A stretch of DNA of 64,000 nucleotides from Hyphomicrobiales bacterium. Its GTDB lineage: Bacteria > Pseudomonadota > Alphaproteobacteria > Rhizobiales > Rhizobiaceae. The notes beneath the pieces were generated by a model. The model had not been told where the DNA came from. It ran no database searches and was given only the letters and a program-made list of their open reading frames with translations. Positions 8,660 through 18,017 of the stretch are shown piece after piece. Location of the stretch: assembly GCA_900472485.1 (NCBI GenBank), contig UCII01000001.1, forward strand, positions 121,986 through 185,985. The letters are read 5' to 3'. The position numbers were made by a program, and so were the translations under genes. Each line of letters opens with the position of its first letter. The stretch's first letter is position 1.

Positions 8660-9448
8660 ATGGGTTCGTTGACTTCGAAGAATGCGCTGGTCACCGGTTC
8701 AACGAGCGGCATCGGGCTTGCGATCGCCCGCGCCTTTGCCGCCGAGGGCGCAAATGTGACGATCAACGGCCTTGGCGATGCCGATGCGATCGAAAAGGAA
8801 CGCGCTGGCATCGAAGCCGATTTCGGCGTGAAGTGCCGCTACTCCGCCGCCAATATGATGAATGGCGAAGAAGTGACATCCATGGTGCGTGAAGCCGAGG
8901 AAGCCTTCGGTAGCCTCGATATTCTCGTCAACAATGCCGGTATCCAGTTCGTGGCTCCGATCGAAGAGTTTCCCGACGACAAGTGGGAAGCGATCATCCG
9001 CATCAATCTGCTTGCCGCCTTCTACGCCATCAAGGCCGCCATCCCCGGCATGAAGGCACGCAAATGGGGCCGCATCATCAATACGTCCTCGGCGCATGCC
9101 CTCGTCGCCTCGCCTTTCAAGTCTGCCTATGTTTCCGCCAAGCACGGCATTACCGGCCTCACCAAGACCATCGCTCTCGAGGCCGCTCAGAATGGCGTGA
9201 CTGTCAACTCCATCGCGCCCGGCTATGTCTGGACGCCGCTCGTCGAGAAGCAGATCCCCGAGACGATGAAGGCACGCAACATGACGGAAGAGCAGGTCAA
9301 GCATGACGTGCTTTTGGCCGCCCAGCCGACGAAGGAATTCGTGACCGTCGACGAAGTGGCTGCCATTGCTGTCTTTCTCTGCGGCGATGCCGCCAAGCAG
9401 ATTACCGGCACGACGCTTTCCGTCGACGGCGGCTGGACTGCCGAATAA
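8660..9448 (+). CDS. bdhA: D-3-hydroxybutyrate dehydrogenase
   Basis: 262-residue SDR that oxidises D-3-hydroxybutyrate to acetoacetate with NAD. Visible motifs are TGSTSGIG near the N-terminus, NNAGIQFVAPIEEFP, the catalytic SAYVSAKHG, and the family's characteristic C-terminus ITGTTLSVDGGWTAE. The GIQ/PIEEF and PLVEKQIPE segments are typical of bacterial BDH and separate it from generic SDRs. ATG 8660 has GCAGGAG 7 bp upstream. It is divergent from acetoacetate decarboxylase, which consumes its product. Confidence 0.9.
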   Translation: MGSLTSKNALVTGSTSGIGLAIARAFAAEGANVTINGLGDADAIEKERAGIEADFGVKCRYSAANMMNGEEVTSMVREAEEAFGSLDILVNNAGIQFVAPIEEFPDDKWEAIIRINLLAAFYAIKAAIPGMKARKWGRIINTSSAHALVASPFKSAYVSAKHGITGLTKTIALEAAQNGVTVNSIAPGYVWTPLVEKQIPETMKARNMTEEQVKHDVLLAAQPTKEFVTVDEVAAIAVFLCGDAAKQITGTTLSVDGGWTAE

Positions 9449-9545
9449 TACCGAAGCCACGGCCGGCACATGCTTGAGCCGGGTGCCGGCTCTCTGCAGC
9501 CCCAGGATTGCGGAGACAAGATGAAAATAGCGCAGGAGGTACACA

Positions 9546-10460
9546 ATGACCGAAGAGAACCAGGACCCGCTCAGCCGCATCAAGGATGAGATCGTCGACA
9601 GCTTCGACGAAGAGCTGGAGATGCAGCTCGAAGAGGATCGGCTCGACGAGCTGGTCGCCGAAGGCCTCATCAGCGAGAGCGAGGCGACGCTTGACCGGCG
9701 GGTCTACTTCCGCGAACTCTTCCGCCTTCAGCATGAACTCGTGCGCCTGCAGGACTGGGTGCAGTACAAGAAGCTGAAGGTCGTCGTGCTGTTCGAGGGC
9801 CGCGATTCCGCCGGCAAGGGCGGCGCCATCAAGCGTGTCACCCAGCGCCTCAACCCGCGCGTCTGCCGCGTGGTCGCATTGCCAGCCCCGACAGAACGCG
9901 AACGGCACCAATGGTATTTCCAGCGTTATGCCGCTCATCTACCGACAGCTGGCGAAATGGTGCTTTTCGACCGCAGCTGGTATAACCGCGCCGGCGTCGA
10001 ACGCGTCATGGGCTTCTGCTCGCCGGAGGAGTTGGAGGAGTTCTTCCGCTCCGTGCCGGATTTTGAGCGCATGCTGGTTCGCTCCGGCATCATTCTCCTG
10101 AAATACTGGTTCTCGATCACCGATGAGGAACAGGAATTCCGCTTCAACATGCGCATCCAGGACCCGCTGAAGCAGTGGAAGCTTTCACCGATGGACCTGC
10201 AAAGCCGCGTGCACTGGGAAGAGTACACCAAGGCCAAGGAAGAGATGTTGGAGCGCACCCATATTCCGGAAGCGCCGTGGTGGGTCGTCCATGCCGTCGA
10301 CAAGAAGAAGGCGCGCCTCAACTGCATCGCCCATCTTCTGGGCCAGATCCCCTACGAAAGCGTACCGAAGCCGGAAATCGTGCTGCCGGAACGCATGCGC
10401 AACGCAGACTATCACCGTACGCCGGTCCCGCCGGAGATGTATGTGCCCGAAATCTACTGA
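9546..10460 (+). CDS. ppk2: Polyphosphate kinase 2, class I
   Basis: 304 residues. Transfers phosphate between polyphosphate and nucleoside diphosphates. The Walker A motif is EGRDSAGKGGAIKR and the Walker B/lid region is FDRSWYNRAGVERVMGF, both diagnostic of PPK2. A single PPK2 domain with an acidic N-terminal extension of about 70 residues (DSFDEELEMQLEEDRLDEL) fits class I (ADP to ATP or GDP to GTP). A perfect AGGAGG precedes ATG 9546. It follows the hydroxybutyrate gene by 97 bp and may be expressed separately. Confidence 0.93.
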   Translation: MTEENQDPLSRIKDEIVDSFDEELEMQLEEDRLDELVAEGLISESEATLDRRVYFRELFRLQHELVRLQDWVQYKKLKVVVLFEGRDSAGKGGAIKRVTQRLNPRVCRVVALPAPTERERHQWYFQRYAAHLPTAGEMVLFDRSWYNRAGVERVMGFCSPEELEEFFRSVPDFERMLVRSGIILLKYWFSITDEEQEFRFNMRIQDPLKQWKLSPMDLQSRVHWEEYTKAKEEMLERTHIPEAPWWVVHAVDKKKARLNCIAHLLGQIPYESVPKPEIVLPERMRNADYHRTPVPPEMYVPEIY

Positions 10461-10561
10461 TCAGGGACCGATGAGAGGTCCGCCTCCGGCAGGCCCCTCG
10501 AATTACTTGAAAAACGAAATCGCGCTAATTCCGCCAACCGGCAAGCCGGGCCGGCTCAAGG

Positions 10562-11341
10562 TCAGGCTGAACGATAGGCCCATTCGGATATCGCTCCCAA
10601 GCCCAGCCGCTGTAGAAGCTCATAGGCAACCCTGCGGTTGATGGGATTGTGCAGCCTGAGGACTTTCGAGCCGAGAAAATCCATCTCCGCGTGCTCGAAC
10701 GGCAGAAGATGCCGTGCTTGGTCAAGCGCGGCTCGATAGAGCTCATGAAAGTCGCGTCGGCAGACATAGGTCTTATACTTCGTCATGCAGAAGGCGGCAA
10801 AGGTATCGCTGTTTCTGCGCAGAAAATCCGAAACGCCGACCGTGACCTCCGGCCAGGCCGGATTGAACGTATCGTCGAAGGCGATGATGCCGTGATCGGC
10901 CAGTACGCTCTTCGCCAACCGGCTGTCGGCAACGATGTGGCGAAGCAAATGTCCTCCATCGATACTGAAAAAGCGAACCTGCCCAACCCTATCGATGATG
11001 GCCTGCGGATCGAGCCCAGTGCTATCGCCTGTTATGACAAGGTCCTCATCAACGGGGATGCCGAGGGATCTTCCGTTGTCGAGAAAGCGTTGATATTGCG
11101 CACCATCCGCTTCTATGTCGAAAAGGTCGATTGCAAGCACATTGTCGTCGGGTGCACTGATCTTGCGCAGCAAAAAATAGGACCGCCCGTAATAGACCCC
11201 GATTTCGGCGAGGCCGCCGTAAAGTTTCTCCTGTCTTTGCTTTTCGATCAACGACAGAAAGACAAGCGCATCTGGCGGATCGATATAACCATCGATTTTC
11301 TGAAGATCACGAAACACAAATTTTCGAACGCCCGATTTCAA
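10562..11341 (-). CDS. Class I SAM-dependent methyltransferase (Methyltransf_24/TylF-like)
   Basis: 259 residues. A Rossmann-type methyltransferase core is visible: motif I in LAEIGVYYGRSYFLL, motif II acidic end in VLAIDLFD, and VRFFSIDGGHLLRH followed by IIAFDD as the metal or substrate-binding region seen in TylF and O-methyltransferase relatives. The C-terminal 90 residues show no recognised domain. It is a single gene, convergent with ppk2, without a clear operon partner. The acceptor substrate is unknown; such genes often modify sugars or glycans. Confidence 0.75.
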   Translation of the reverse strand: MKSGVRKFVFRDLQKIDGYIDPPDALVFLSLIEKQRQEKLYGGLAEIGVYYGRSYFLLRKISAPDDNVLAIDLFDIEADGAQYQRFLDNGRSLGIPVDEDLVITGDSTGLDPQAIIDRVGQVRFFSIDGGHLLRHIVADSRLAKSVLADHGIIAFDDTFNPAWPEVTVGVSDFLRRNSDTFAAFCMTKYKTYVCRRDFHELYRAALDQARHLLPFEHAEMDFLGSKVLRLHNPINRRVAYELLQRLGLGAISEWAYRSA

Positions 11342-11675
11342 ATGTAAACCTCATTGGTTTTCTTCATGCATTTCGCCTCCGAGCCTGCTCATCGGTTAGG
11401 ACTGGTCGATCAAGAAACGCCCCATTTCTGCATGACCGCTACAGCGAAGCCGGAAGCTCTCGAAAATTGGGGTGGTAGGGCGTCACGGCGAGCGCCACTC
11501 ACGGATATAGCGACCTTTCTGTCGTATTCCGGATAGTCATGCGCTAGTTGGATAGTCCGACCTATATTGGGCCAGTACCGAAACCGCATCGCAGATGATG
11601 ACGAATTGCGAGCCGGCATCCTAAGTGATGTATAATGTGAGTCTAAAATTCACATCATCGGCCGAGGAGACCGTC
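11342..11675 (+). promoter_or_regulatory. Divergent intergenic region with inverted repeat
   Basis: 334 bp between the methyltransferase and the PLP enzyme, with no convincing gene. About 25 bp upstream of the PLP-enzyme start lies the inverted repeat ATGTGA-9 nt-TCACAT in AT-rich sequence around 11634-11656, a candidate operator. Nothing else stands out. Confidence 0.35.
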
Positions 11676-12959
11676 ATGACTGCGCCGCATCCGTCCAAAA
11701 CGCATATCGGCAACCACCCCCTCCATCCCGAAACACAGATGCTGAATTACGGCTATGACCCTGAGCTCTCCGAGGGCGCGGTCAAACCGCCTGTTTTCCT
11801 GACCTCGACCTTCGTCTTCAAATCGGCAGAGGACGGGCGCGATTTCTTCAATTACATCTCCGGCCGCACCGAGCCGCCGGCGGGCACGGGGGTGGGTCTC
11901 GTCTATTCACGCTTCAACCACCCGAACAGCGAAATCGTCGAGGATCGCCTTGCCGTTTACGAAAAAGCGGAAAGCGGCGCGCTGTTTTCCTCCGGCATGT
12001 CGGCCATCGCGACAACCCTTCTCACCTTCGCGCGACCGGGCGATGCGATCCTGCATTCGCAGCCGCTCTATGGCGGCACGGAAACGCTGGTCGCCAAGAC
12101 ATTCCTCAATCTCGGAGTAGCCGCCGTCGGCTTCGCCGATGGCGTCAACGAAAACTCGGTGACGGCAGCTGCCGAGGAGGCCATGGCCAAAGGCCGTGTC
12201 TCGGTCATTCTGGTGGAAACGCCTGCCAACCCCACGAACAGTCTCGTCGATATCGCCATGATCCGCCGCATCGCCGATGCGATCGGCAGGAAACAGGGAC
12301 ATACGCCGATCATCGCCTGCGACAATACGCTGCTCGGCCCGGTCTTTCAGCGGCCGATCGAGCACGGGGCCGATATCTCCCTCTATTCGCTGACAAAATA
12401 TGTTGGCGGCCATTCCGATCTGATCGCGGGCGCCGCCCTCGGCTCAAAAGCCGTCATCAAACAGGTGAAGGCGCTGCGCGGAGCGATCGGCACTCAGCTC
12501 GATCCGCATTCCTGCTGGATGCTTGGCCGATCGCTGGAAACGCTGCAGATCCGCATGGAGCGGGCAAACAGCAACGCCCTGGCGGTCGCCGATTTCCTGC
12601 GGGATCATCCGAAGGTCGAGCAGATCCACTATCTACCCTACACGGATCCGTCCTCGGCAACGGGCCGTACCTTCGCTGCCCAGTGCAGCGGCGCGGGCTC
12701 CACCTTCTCCTTCGACATCAAGGGTGGCCAGCCGGCATCATTCAAATTCCTGAACGCGCTGCAGATCTTCAAGCTCGCCGTCAGCCTCGGCGGCACGGAA
12801 TCGCTCGCTTCCCATCCGGCAACGACGACGCATTCCGGCGTGCCGGTGGATGTACGCCATCGCATTGGCGTGCTGGAATCGACGATCCGCCTGTCGATCG
12901 GGATCGAACATCCCGACGATCTGATTGCCGATCTCGCCGCTGCCCTCGAAGTTGCATGA
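11676..12959 (+). CDS. Cystathionine gamma-synthase-family PLP enzyme
   Basis: 427 residues, Cys/Met metabolism PLP-dependent enzyme. Visible features are substrate-loop [29 protein letters not shown] and the PLP lysine in [15 protein letters not shown]. The C-terminal [17 protein letters not shown] and [12 protein letters not shown] are the standard family blocks. The start ATG 11676 has GAGGAGA upstream. Members include cystathionine gamma-synthase, methionine gamma-lyase and O-acetylhomoserine sulfhydrylase. The insert [12 protein letters not shown] near residue 60 is typical of a separate CGS-like family protein whose exact reaction I cannot assign. Confidence 0.88.
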   Translation: MTAPHPSKTHIGNHPLHPETQMLNYGYDPELSEGAVKPPVFLTSTFVFKSAEDGRDFFNYISGRTEPPAGTGVGLVYSRFNHPNSEIVEDRLAVYEKAESGALFSSGMSAIATTLLTFARPGDAILHSQPLYGGTETLVAKTFLNLGVAAVGFADGVNENSVTAAAEEAMAKGRVSVILVETPANPTNSLVDIAMIRRIADAIGRKQGHTPIIACDNTLLGPVFQRPIEHGADISLYSLTKYVGGHSDLIAGAALGSKAVIKQVKALRGAIGTQLDPHSCWMLGRSLETLQIRMERANSNALAVADFLRDHPKVEQIHYLPYTDPSSATGRTFAAQCSGAGSTFSFDIKGGQPASFKFLNALQIFKLAVSLGGTESLASHPATTTHSGVPVDVRHRIGVLESTIRLSIGIEHPDDLIADLAAALEVA

Positions 12960-13001
12960 TGGAAATCCCGCGATCTACGGCGCGGATGAACGCTGCAACG
13001 A

Positions 13002-13385
13002 TCAGCTATGCACGGTCAGAAGGTTCGCATCCCGCGCAAGGCGCCACTGGCCATCGGCTTCCTTGCGCAGAAGCGTGAGTGTGTAACCCGATTGATTGAT
13101 GGCATCGGCGCCAGGCGACGTCATCGTGATGTCGATGTGGTTGCGAATGAAGGCCCAGTCGCCGAGCACCCGCAATTCGACGATCTCGCTGGAGCCATCC
13201 ATCTTCACGCCGTCCTTGCCCTTGGAGGCTGCGGCGAAGGCTTGCTTGCCAAACGGCTCTCGGCCCGGCACCATGAAGACGACATCATCAGTCATCAGCC
13301 CTAAAACGGTTGCCGCATCGCCCACCTTGCTTGCGGCGATCCAGGTTTCCACGACTTTCCGGATTGCCTTTTCATCATCCGTCAT
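13002..13385 (-). CDS. NTF2-like protein (SnoaL/SgcJ type)
   Basis: 127 residues with the compact cone-shaped NTF2-like fold pattern: an N-terminal helix (EKAIRKVVETWIAASKVGDA), LGLMTDDVVFMVPGREPFGK, and C-terminal strands ending LRKEADGQWRLARDANLL. The family includes small enzymes, ligand-binding proteins and uncharacterised stress proteins. It is convergent with the PLP-enzyme gene and has no clear partner. A GGAG-rich region precedes ATG 13385. The biochemical role is unknown. Confidence 0.75.
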   Translation of the reverse strand: MTDDEKAIRKVVETWIAASKVGDAATVLGLMTDDVVFMVPGREPFGKQAFAAASKGKDGVKMDGSSEIVELRVLGDWAFIRNHIDITMTSPGADAINQSGYTLTLLRKEADGQWRLARDANLLTVHS

Positions 13386-13587
13386 TCCGAATCTCCTCCA
13401 TAGCCAGCCCCGCCTTGCAACAGCGGCTGCGTTTCAACTCATGAGGCGAGAACTATTGGACGGAGAAACTCGGCATCGCGCATGCTTAATCATCCGGCCA
13501 GGTTTAATATCCGAGTTAACAATATAGTGCGCTCCGTCATGCCGGACATAGCGGATAGCGAGACTTCCTTGCCGCAGACGAACCGGC

Positions 13588-14364
13588 CTATTCCGACCCG
13601 TCCTTCGGCTTGGCGGCACGCAGGGCGTCGCTAAGTTCCATTCTGGCCGTTCCGATCAGCTGTTCCATGGCAAAACGTGCTGCATCGGGCCGGCGCATGC
13701 GGATCGCATCCAGGACATCCTGATGGCGCGCGATCGCGTAATCATGCGACTGGCTGGCCCGATTGGTCAGGCGAAAACTCGCGAGCAAAGCGGCGCGGAT
13801 CGCAGTAGCGAACTGGCGGAAAACCCAGTTACCGCTCGCATTGATGATGGCGGTATGAAATTCCAGATCCGCTTGGCTCCATGCCTCGTTGTCGCGGGCA
13901 TTGGCGGCGACCATATCCTCGAAGGCCTCGGCAATCTGTGCGAGCTGCTTGGCCGTGGCATTGGCAGCCGCCTGTGCGGCAGCGGCGGGTTCCAGCACTT
14001 GCCGCGCATCGAGCAGGGAATCGTAGAAGCTGCGGTCGTTGCTGAGTGCCAGGGTCGCATCGAGAACCAGCGGGTCCAGATAGTTCCAGTTCTCTCGTGG
14101 CAGGACCGTGGTGCCGGCGCGAGTGCGCGAGCGAACCATCCCCAGCGCCGACAAATATTGCATGGCTTCGCGCAAGCTGGTGCGGCTGACGCCGTAAACC
14201 TCCGAAAGCTCAGCCTCGTTGGGAAGAATCGAGCCCTCGGCAAGAGCACCGGAGACGATCTGGCCGATGAGCTTCTTCAACAGCTCCTCGCGCACGGTAC
14301 GCCTTCCCTGCTCGGGCGCGGCCCCGGCCTGCGTCGTCCGTAAAGACCCCAAACGCGTACTCAT
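13588..14364 (-). CDS. FadR-subfamily GntR transcriptional regulator
   Basis: About 258 residues. The N-terminal winged helix reads LPNEAELSEVYGVSRTSLREAMQYLSALG (recognition helix VSRTSLREA). The C-terminal FCD ligand-binding domain shows the metal-binding Asp and His pattern (ARQVLEPAAA, DLEFHTAIINASGNWVF, RHQDVLDAI). ATG 14364 is preferred because AAGGGAG lies 8 bp upstream; a GTG at 14373 is the alternative. It lies downstream of the AraFGH-like transporter genes on the same strand, so it probably controls them through the tandem FadR-type sites upstream of araF. The ligand is probably a pentose acid or sugar. Confidence 0.87.
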   Translation of the reverse strand: MSTRLGSLRTTQAGAAPEQGRRTVREELLKKLIGQIVSGALAEGSILPNEAELSEVYGVSRTSLREAMQYLSALGMVRSRTRAGTTVLPRENWNYLDPLVLDATLALSNDRSFYDSLLDARQVLEPAAAAQAAANATAKQLAQIAEAFEDMVAANARDNEAWSQADLEFHTAIINASGNWVFRQFATAIRAALLASFRLTNRASQSHDYAIARHQDVLDAIRMRRPDAARFAMEQLIGTARMELSDALRAAKPKDGSE

Positions 14365-14483
14365 CCCTAGCACTCCCTTCCGCTGGCCCGTCAGCGATCA
14401 TGAGCGGCACTACGCCCCGGCATCAATGCGCAACTGCAAGCCCGACAAACTTCTCCCCAAACTTCTCCTGGGAAATCCGACCG

Positions 14484-15440
14484 TTACAAGCGACTGCCAC
14501 GCCCTGCCGCCGACGACCGCAGATTGTCCAACAGAACGGCAAGCAGCAGAATGCAGCCGCGCACGAGATATTGATAGAAGGCCTGGATATTGAGCAGGTT
14601 CATGACGTTCTCGGCAATGCCCATGATGAGGACGCCGACGATCACGCCGGTCATCGCTGCGCGGCCGCCCGCAAGCGATACGCCGCCAAGCACGCAGGCC
14701 GAGATGACGGAGAGCTCGAGCCCGGTTGCCGCGTTCGGCTGGCCCGAGGTGATGCGTGAGGCAAGCAGAATGCCTGCAATGGCGCAGACGAGGCCCTGCA
14801 AGGCAAAGATCCAGATCCGCATGTTGACGACATTGACACCGGCAAGACGCGACGCCTCGGGATTGCCACCGATCGCAAGCGTGTTCTTGCCGAAAACAGT
14901 GCGGTTGAGCGTGAAGCCGAAGATGATGAAGAGCAGCACCATGATCCAGATCGGCGTCGGCACCGTCAGCAAGCGCGACAGCGCCAGCTGGTAAAAAGCC
15001 GGATCGTTGATGCCGACGGCGCGGCCATCAGACGCGATCAAGGCGAGGCCGCGCACGATCTGCATCGTCGCGAGCGTGGTGATCAGCGCATTGATGCGGA
15101 ATTTGGCGATGACGACGCCGTTGACGACGCCGACGACGCTGCCGCAGATCAGTGCGGCGAGCAGACCGAGCGGAATGGAGCCGGTGGAGTTCGACACCAT
15201 GACGGCGATCATGCCCGAGAAGGCGACCGTCGAGCCGACCGAGAGATCGAAGTCGCGCGAGGCCAGGCAGAACATCATCGTGCAGGCGACGATGCCGATC
15301 GTCACCACCGACTGCAGCAGACCGAGCATGTTGCGCTCCGTCAGGAAGCTCGGCACGGAGAGCGACACGATCACGAAGGCGATCGCGAAGATCACCACAA
15401 GCCCCTGTTCGCCGAGAAGGATTTTTTTCAACGAATTCAT
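14484..15440 (-). CDS. araH: Pentose ABC transporter permease (AraH-like)
   Basis: Inner-membrane permease of a BPD_transp_2 (RbsC/AraH) type importer, about 318 residues with roughly nine hydrophobic segments. The family hallmark is ALGGNPEASRLAGVNV-like, here AIGGNPEASRLAGVNVV, followed by VLGGVSLAGGRAAMTGVIVG. ATG 15440 is chosen because AGGAA precedes it; an upstream in-frame start at 15476 would overlap the ATPase stop region. It is the third gene of the transporter operon, 16 bp after the ATPase. Arabinose specificity is inferred from the binding protein and ATPase, not from the permease itself. Confidence 0.85.
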   Translation of the reverse strand: MNSLKKILLGEQGLVVIFAIAFVIVSLSVPSFLTERNMLGLLQSVVTIGIVACTMMFCLASRDFDLSVGSTVAFSGMIAVMVSNSTGSIPLGLLAALICGSVVGVVNGVVIAKFRINALITTLATMQIVRGLALIASDGRAVGINDPAFYQLALSRLLTVPTPIWIMVLLFIIFGFTLNRTVFGKNTLAIGGNPEASRLAGVNVVNMRIWIFALQGLVCAIAGILLASRITSGQPNAATGLELSVISACVLGGVSLAGGRAAMTGVIVGVLIMGIAENVMNLLNIQAFYQYLVRGCILLLAVLLDNLRSSAAGRGSRL

Positions 15441-15456
15441 CACTGTCATTCCTGAA

Positions 15457-16962
15457 TTAGATTGTGCCGGCGGCATTCTTGTCGGGCAGGGCTGCAGTCA
15501 GAATGGCCCGTTCGTCGAAATCGGCGCGAGCGACATCGGCGGCGACGCGACCCTGGCACATGACCACGATGCGATCGGAAATACCCATGACCTCGGGAAG
15601 CTCGCTGGAGATGACGACGATCGCCATGCCGCCAGCCGCCAGCTCGTAGAGAATTTCATAGATTTCCGATTTGGCGCCGACATCGATGCCGCGCGTCGGC
15701 TCGTCGATGACGAGAACCTTGACACCCTGCTCCGAAAGCCAGCGGCCAAGAATGACCTTCTGCTGGTTGCCGCCCGAGAGATTGACGATATCCTGCTTGC
15801 GCGAGGGCGTACGGACCCTGAGCTTGGCGATGAACTGATCGGCGACCGAGGCTTCCTTCTTCGGATTGAGGATGCCGAAGGGCGAGAAATGCCGCCGTGA
15901 GGAGATGGCGATGTTTTCCTCGATCGATCGCCCCTGAATGATGCCATCGAACTTTCGATCCTCAGGGCAGAGAACCATGCCGGCGCTGATGGCGGCCTTC
16001 GGATTGTTCGGCGCGACGGCAACGCCGTCTATCGAGACGCTGCCCTGATGACGATGATCGGCGCCATAAAGAAGCCGGGCCATTTCGCTTCGGCCGGCGC
16101 CGATGAGGCCGAAAAAGCCTAGGATTTCGCCTCTGCGAACCGAGAAGCTGACGGGATTACGCAACTTCGAGCCGGAGAGCGCCGTAACTCGCAGACGCAC
16201 CTCGCCGAGCGGGCGTTCGCGCCAGCCCCAGATATTGCTGATCTCGCGGCCGACCATTTGCGAGATGATCTGTTCGCGCGTCGTATTGGCAATGTCAGGA
16301 TGATGGGCCGCGAGCTTGCCGTCGCGCAGCACGGTGAGGCTATCGCAGAGCCGGAAGATCTCATCCAGGCGATGGGAGACATAAAGAATGACGGTGCCGT
16401 TGGCTCTCAACCGGTCGATCAGGGAAAACAGGATTTCGCTTTCACGTGACGAGAGCGAGGAGGTCGGCTCATCGAGCGCGATCACCCGCGCATCGACCAT
16501 GACGGCCTTGGCGATCTCCACCATCTGGCGCGCGCCGATCGACAGCGAGGACACCTTTGCCGCGGGATCGACATCGATGCCAATTTGCTTGAGCTTGGTG
16601 CGAACGGTCTCGATCAGCCTCTTGCCGTCGATCACGCCGGCCTTGCCGGGAAAACGGCCGAGCCAGAGGTTTTCGGCAACCGTCAGTTCCGGCACCAGCT
16701 GCAGTTCCTGATGGATGACGATGACGCCGGCATGAAAGGCATCGCGGACGGAGCTGTAGCGTTGCTCCACGCCATCGATGACGATGCTGCCGCTATCCGC
16801 CGCCTGATCGCCGGAGAGAACCCGGATCAGCGTCGATTTGCCGGCGCCGTTTTCGCCCATCAGCCCGTGTACGGCGCCTCTTTCGACATCGAAAGAGACA
16901 TCGGACAGTGCCTGGACACCGGGATAGCCCTTGGAAATGCCCTTGAATTCAAGGAAAGCCAT
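15457..16962 (-). CDS. araG: Pentose ABC transporter ATPase (AraG-like)
   Basis: 501 residues with two fused ATPase domains, as in AraG/RbsA/XylG. Domain 1 has Walker A MGENGAGKSTL (about residue 35) and signature SLSIGARQMVEIAKA with Walker B VIALDEPTSSL. Domain 2 has a degenerate Walker A (GLIGAGRSEMARLL), signature LSGGNQQKVILGRWL and Walker B VLVIDEPTRGIDVG. An insert naming IWGWRERPLGEVRL is typical of AraG. It lies 71 bp downstream of the binding-protein gene, beyond a strong hairpin. It energises uptake together with AraF and AraH. Confidence 0.9.
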   Translation of the reverse strand: MAFLEFKGISKGYPGVQALSDVSFDVERGAVHGLMGENGAGKSTLIRVLSGDQAADSGSIVIDGVEQRYSSVRDAFHAGVIVIHQELQLVPELTVAENLWLGRFPGKAGVIDGKRLIETVRTKLKQIGIDVDPAAKVSSLSIGARQMVEIAKAVMVDARVIALDEPTSSLSSRESEILFSLIDRLRANGTVILYVSHRLDEIFRLCDSLTVLRDGKLAAHHPDIANTTREQIISQMVGREISNIWGWRERPLGEVRLRVTALSGSKLRNPVSFSVRRGEILGFFGLIGAGRSEMARLLYGADHRHQGSVSIDGVAVAPNNPKAAISAGMVLCPEDRKFDGIIQGRSIEENIAISSRRHFSPFGILNPKKEASVADQFIAKLRVRTPSRKQDIVNLSGGNQQKVILGRWLSEQGVKVLVIDEPTRGIDVGAKSEIYEILYELAAGGMAIVVISSELPEVMGISDRIVVMCQGRVAADVARADFDERAILTAALPDKNAAGTI

Positions 16963-16982
16963 GCTTGCTCCATCGAGAGAAG

Positions 16983-17011
16983 GTCCGGCGGCACTTATGA
17001 GGCCGCCGGAC
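16983..17011 (-). other. Intercistronic hairpin between araF and araG
   Basis: GTCCGGCGGC (16983-16992) pairs perfectly with GCCGCCGGAC (17002-17011) around a 9-nt loop. There is no T-run, so it is unlikely to be a simple terminator. Hairpins at this position in sugar ABC operons commonly protect the upstream mRNA, giving excess binding protein. Confidence 0.65.
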
Positions 17012-17033
17012 GGACATCATCCTGTCTGGATGA

Positions 17034-18017
17034 TCATTCGATGCCGAGATCCTTGCGAACCTTCTCATAGTCGCCGCGCAATGCGAGGGAACCGGAGGTG
17101 AGCGTCAGCTTCGGCGGCTCCTTGCTGTTGGCGATCCAGTCATACATGTTGAGCGCCGTCTCATAGCCATGACGCTTCGGCGAGATGATGACAGTTCCGA
17201 AGAAGCCGGTCGCGGCGGGCTTCTTGAACTCGTTGATCGCCGAGTCCGCGCCGCCGATGCCGACGCCGATCATGTTCGTTGCGGGAATGCCGACTGATTC
17301 CGAGGCACGGACGGCACCGAGCACGGCTTCGTCGTTGAGGCCGAAAGCGACCCAGTATTTGATATCGGCATGCTTGTTGAGAACCGTTGTCGCAGCGTTG
17401 AGCGCTGCTTCCGTATCGGTCTTGGCCTGCGGTGCGTCGTAGATATTCACGGCCGGGAAACCCGCCGCCTTCAGAACCGAGATCGCGCCTTCGACGCGGT
17501 CGACGGCGGTCGGCAGCTGATCGTAGGACACGCGGATCGCACCGACATTCTTCATGTCCCAGCCGCGCTTCTTGATTTCGTCGACGATCGCTTGGCCTAC
17601 CGTCTCGCCGATCTTCGTTGCGGAAATGCCCATATGCGGCACATCTTCGAGCGGCTTGCCCTCGGCATTCACCAGGCGGTCGTCGACCGTCATCAGCTTC
17701 AGCTGATTGGCGGCAGCCTTGGCAACGATACCGGGGCCGAGCTTGACATCGGGCGTGCAGATGATGAAGCCCTGCGCACCTTGCGCGCCGAGATTATCGA
17801 TCGCCGACTGAACCTTCTCGCCATCCTCGGCGCCGATCTTGACGAGCGTGAAGCCCTTCTCCTTCGCTGCCTGGTCGGCAAACTTCCACTCATCCTGGAA
17901 CCAGGGTTCTTCCGGCTGCTTCACGATGAAGCCGATCTTGACGTCCTCCGCGAAAGCAGAGCCGGCCGCCAGAACGGCAAAGGTGCCTGCAAGGATTGCC
18001 GCTTTGAAAAAGCGCAT
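17034..18017 (-). CDS. araF: L-arabinose-like ABC transporter substrate-binding protein
   Basis: 327 residues with a Sec signal peptide (MRFFKAAILAGTFAVLAAGS, cleavage after AFA). The mature N-terminus EDVKIGFIVKQPEEPWFQDE and VKIGAEDGEKVQSAIDNLGA closely follow the E. coli AraF pattern, as do GIVAKAA and the C-terminal GFFGTVIISPKRHGYETA. It is a periplasmic binding protein of the Peripla_BP_1/4 class. It is first in the operon (GGGAGAG before ATG 18017) and downstream of two tandem operator-like sites. L-arabinose is the best guess; related pentoses or galactose are possible. Confidence 0.88.
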   Translation of the reverse strand: MRFFKAAILAGTFAVLAAGSAFAEDVKIGFIVKQPEEPWFQDEWKFADQAAKEKGFTLVKIGAEDGEKVQSAIDNLGAQGAQGFIICTPDVKLGPGIVAKAAANQLKLMTVDDRLVNAEGKPLEDVPHMGISATKIGETVGQAIVDEIKKRGWDMKNVGAIRVSYDQLPTAVDRVEGAISVLKAAGFPAVNIYDAPQAKTDTEAALNAATTVLNKHADIKYWVAFGLNDEAVLGAVRASESVGIPATNMIGVGIGGADSAINEFKKPAATGFFGTVIISPKRHGYETALNMYDWIANSKEPPKLTLTSGSLALRGDYEKVRKDLGIE

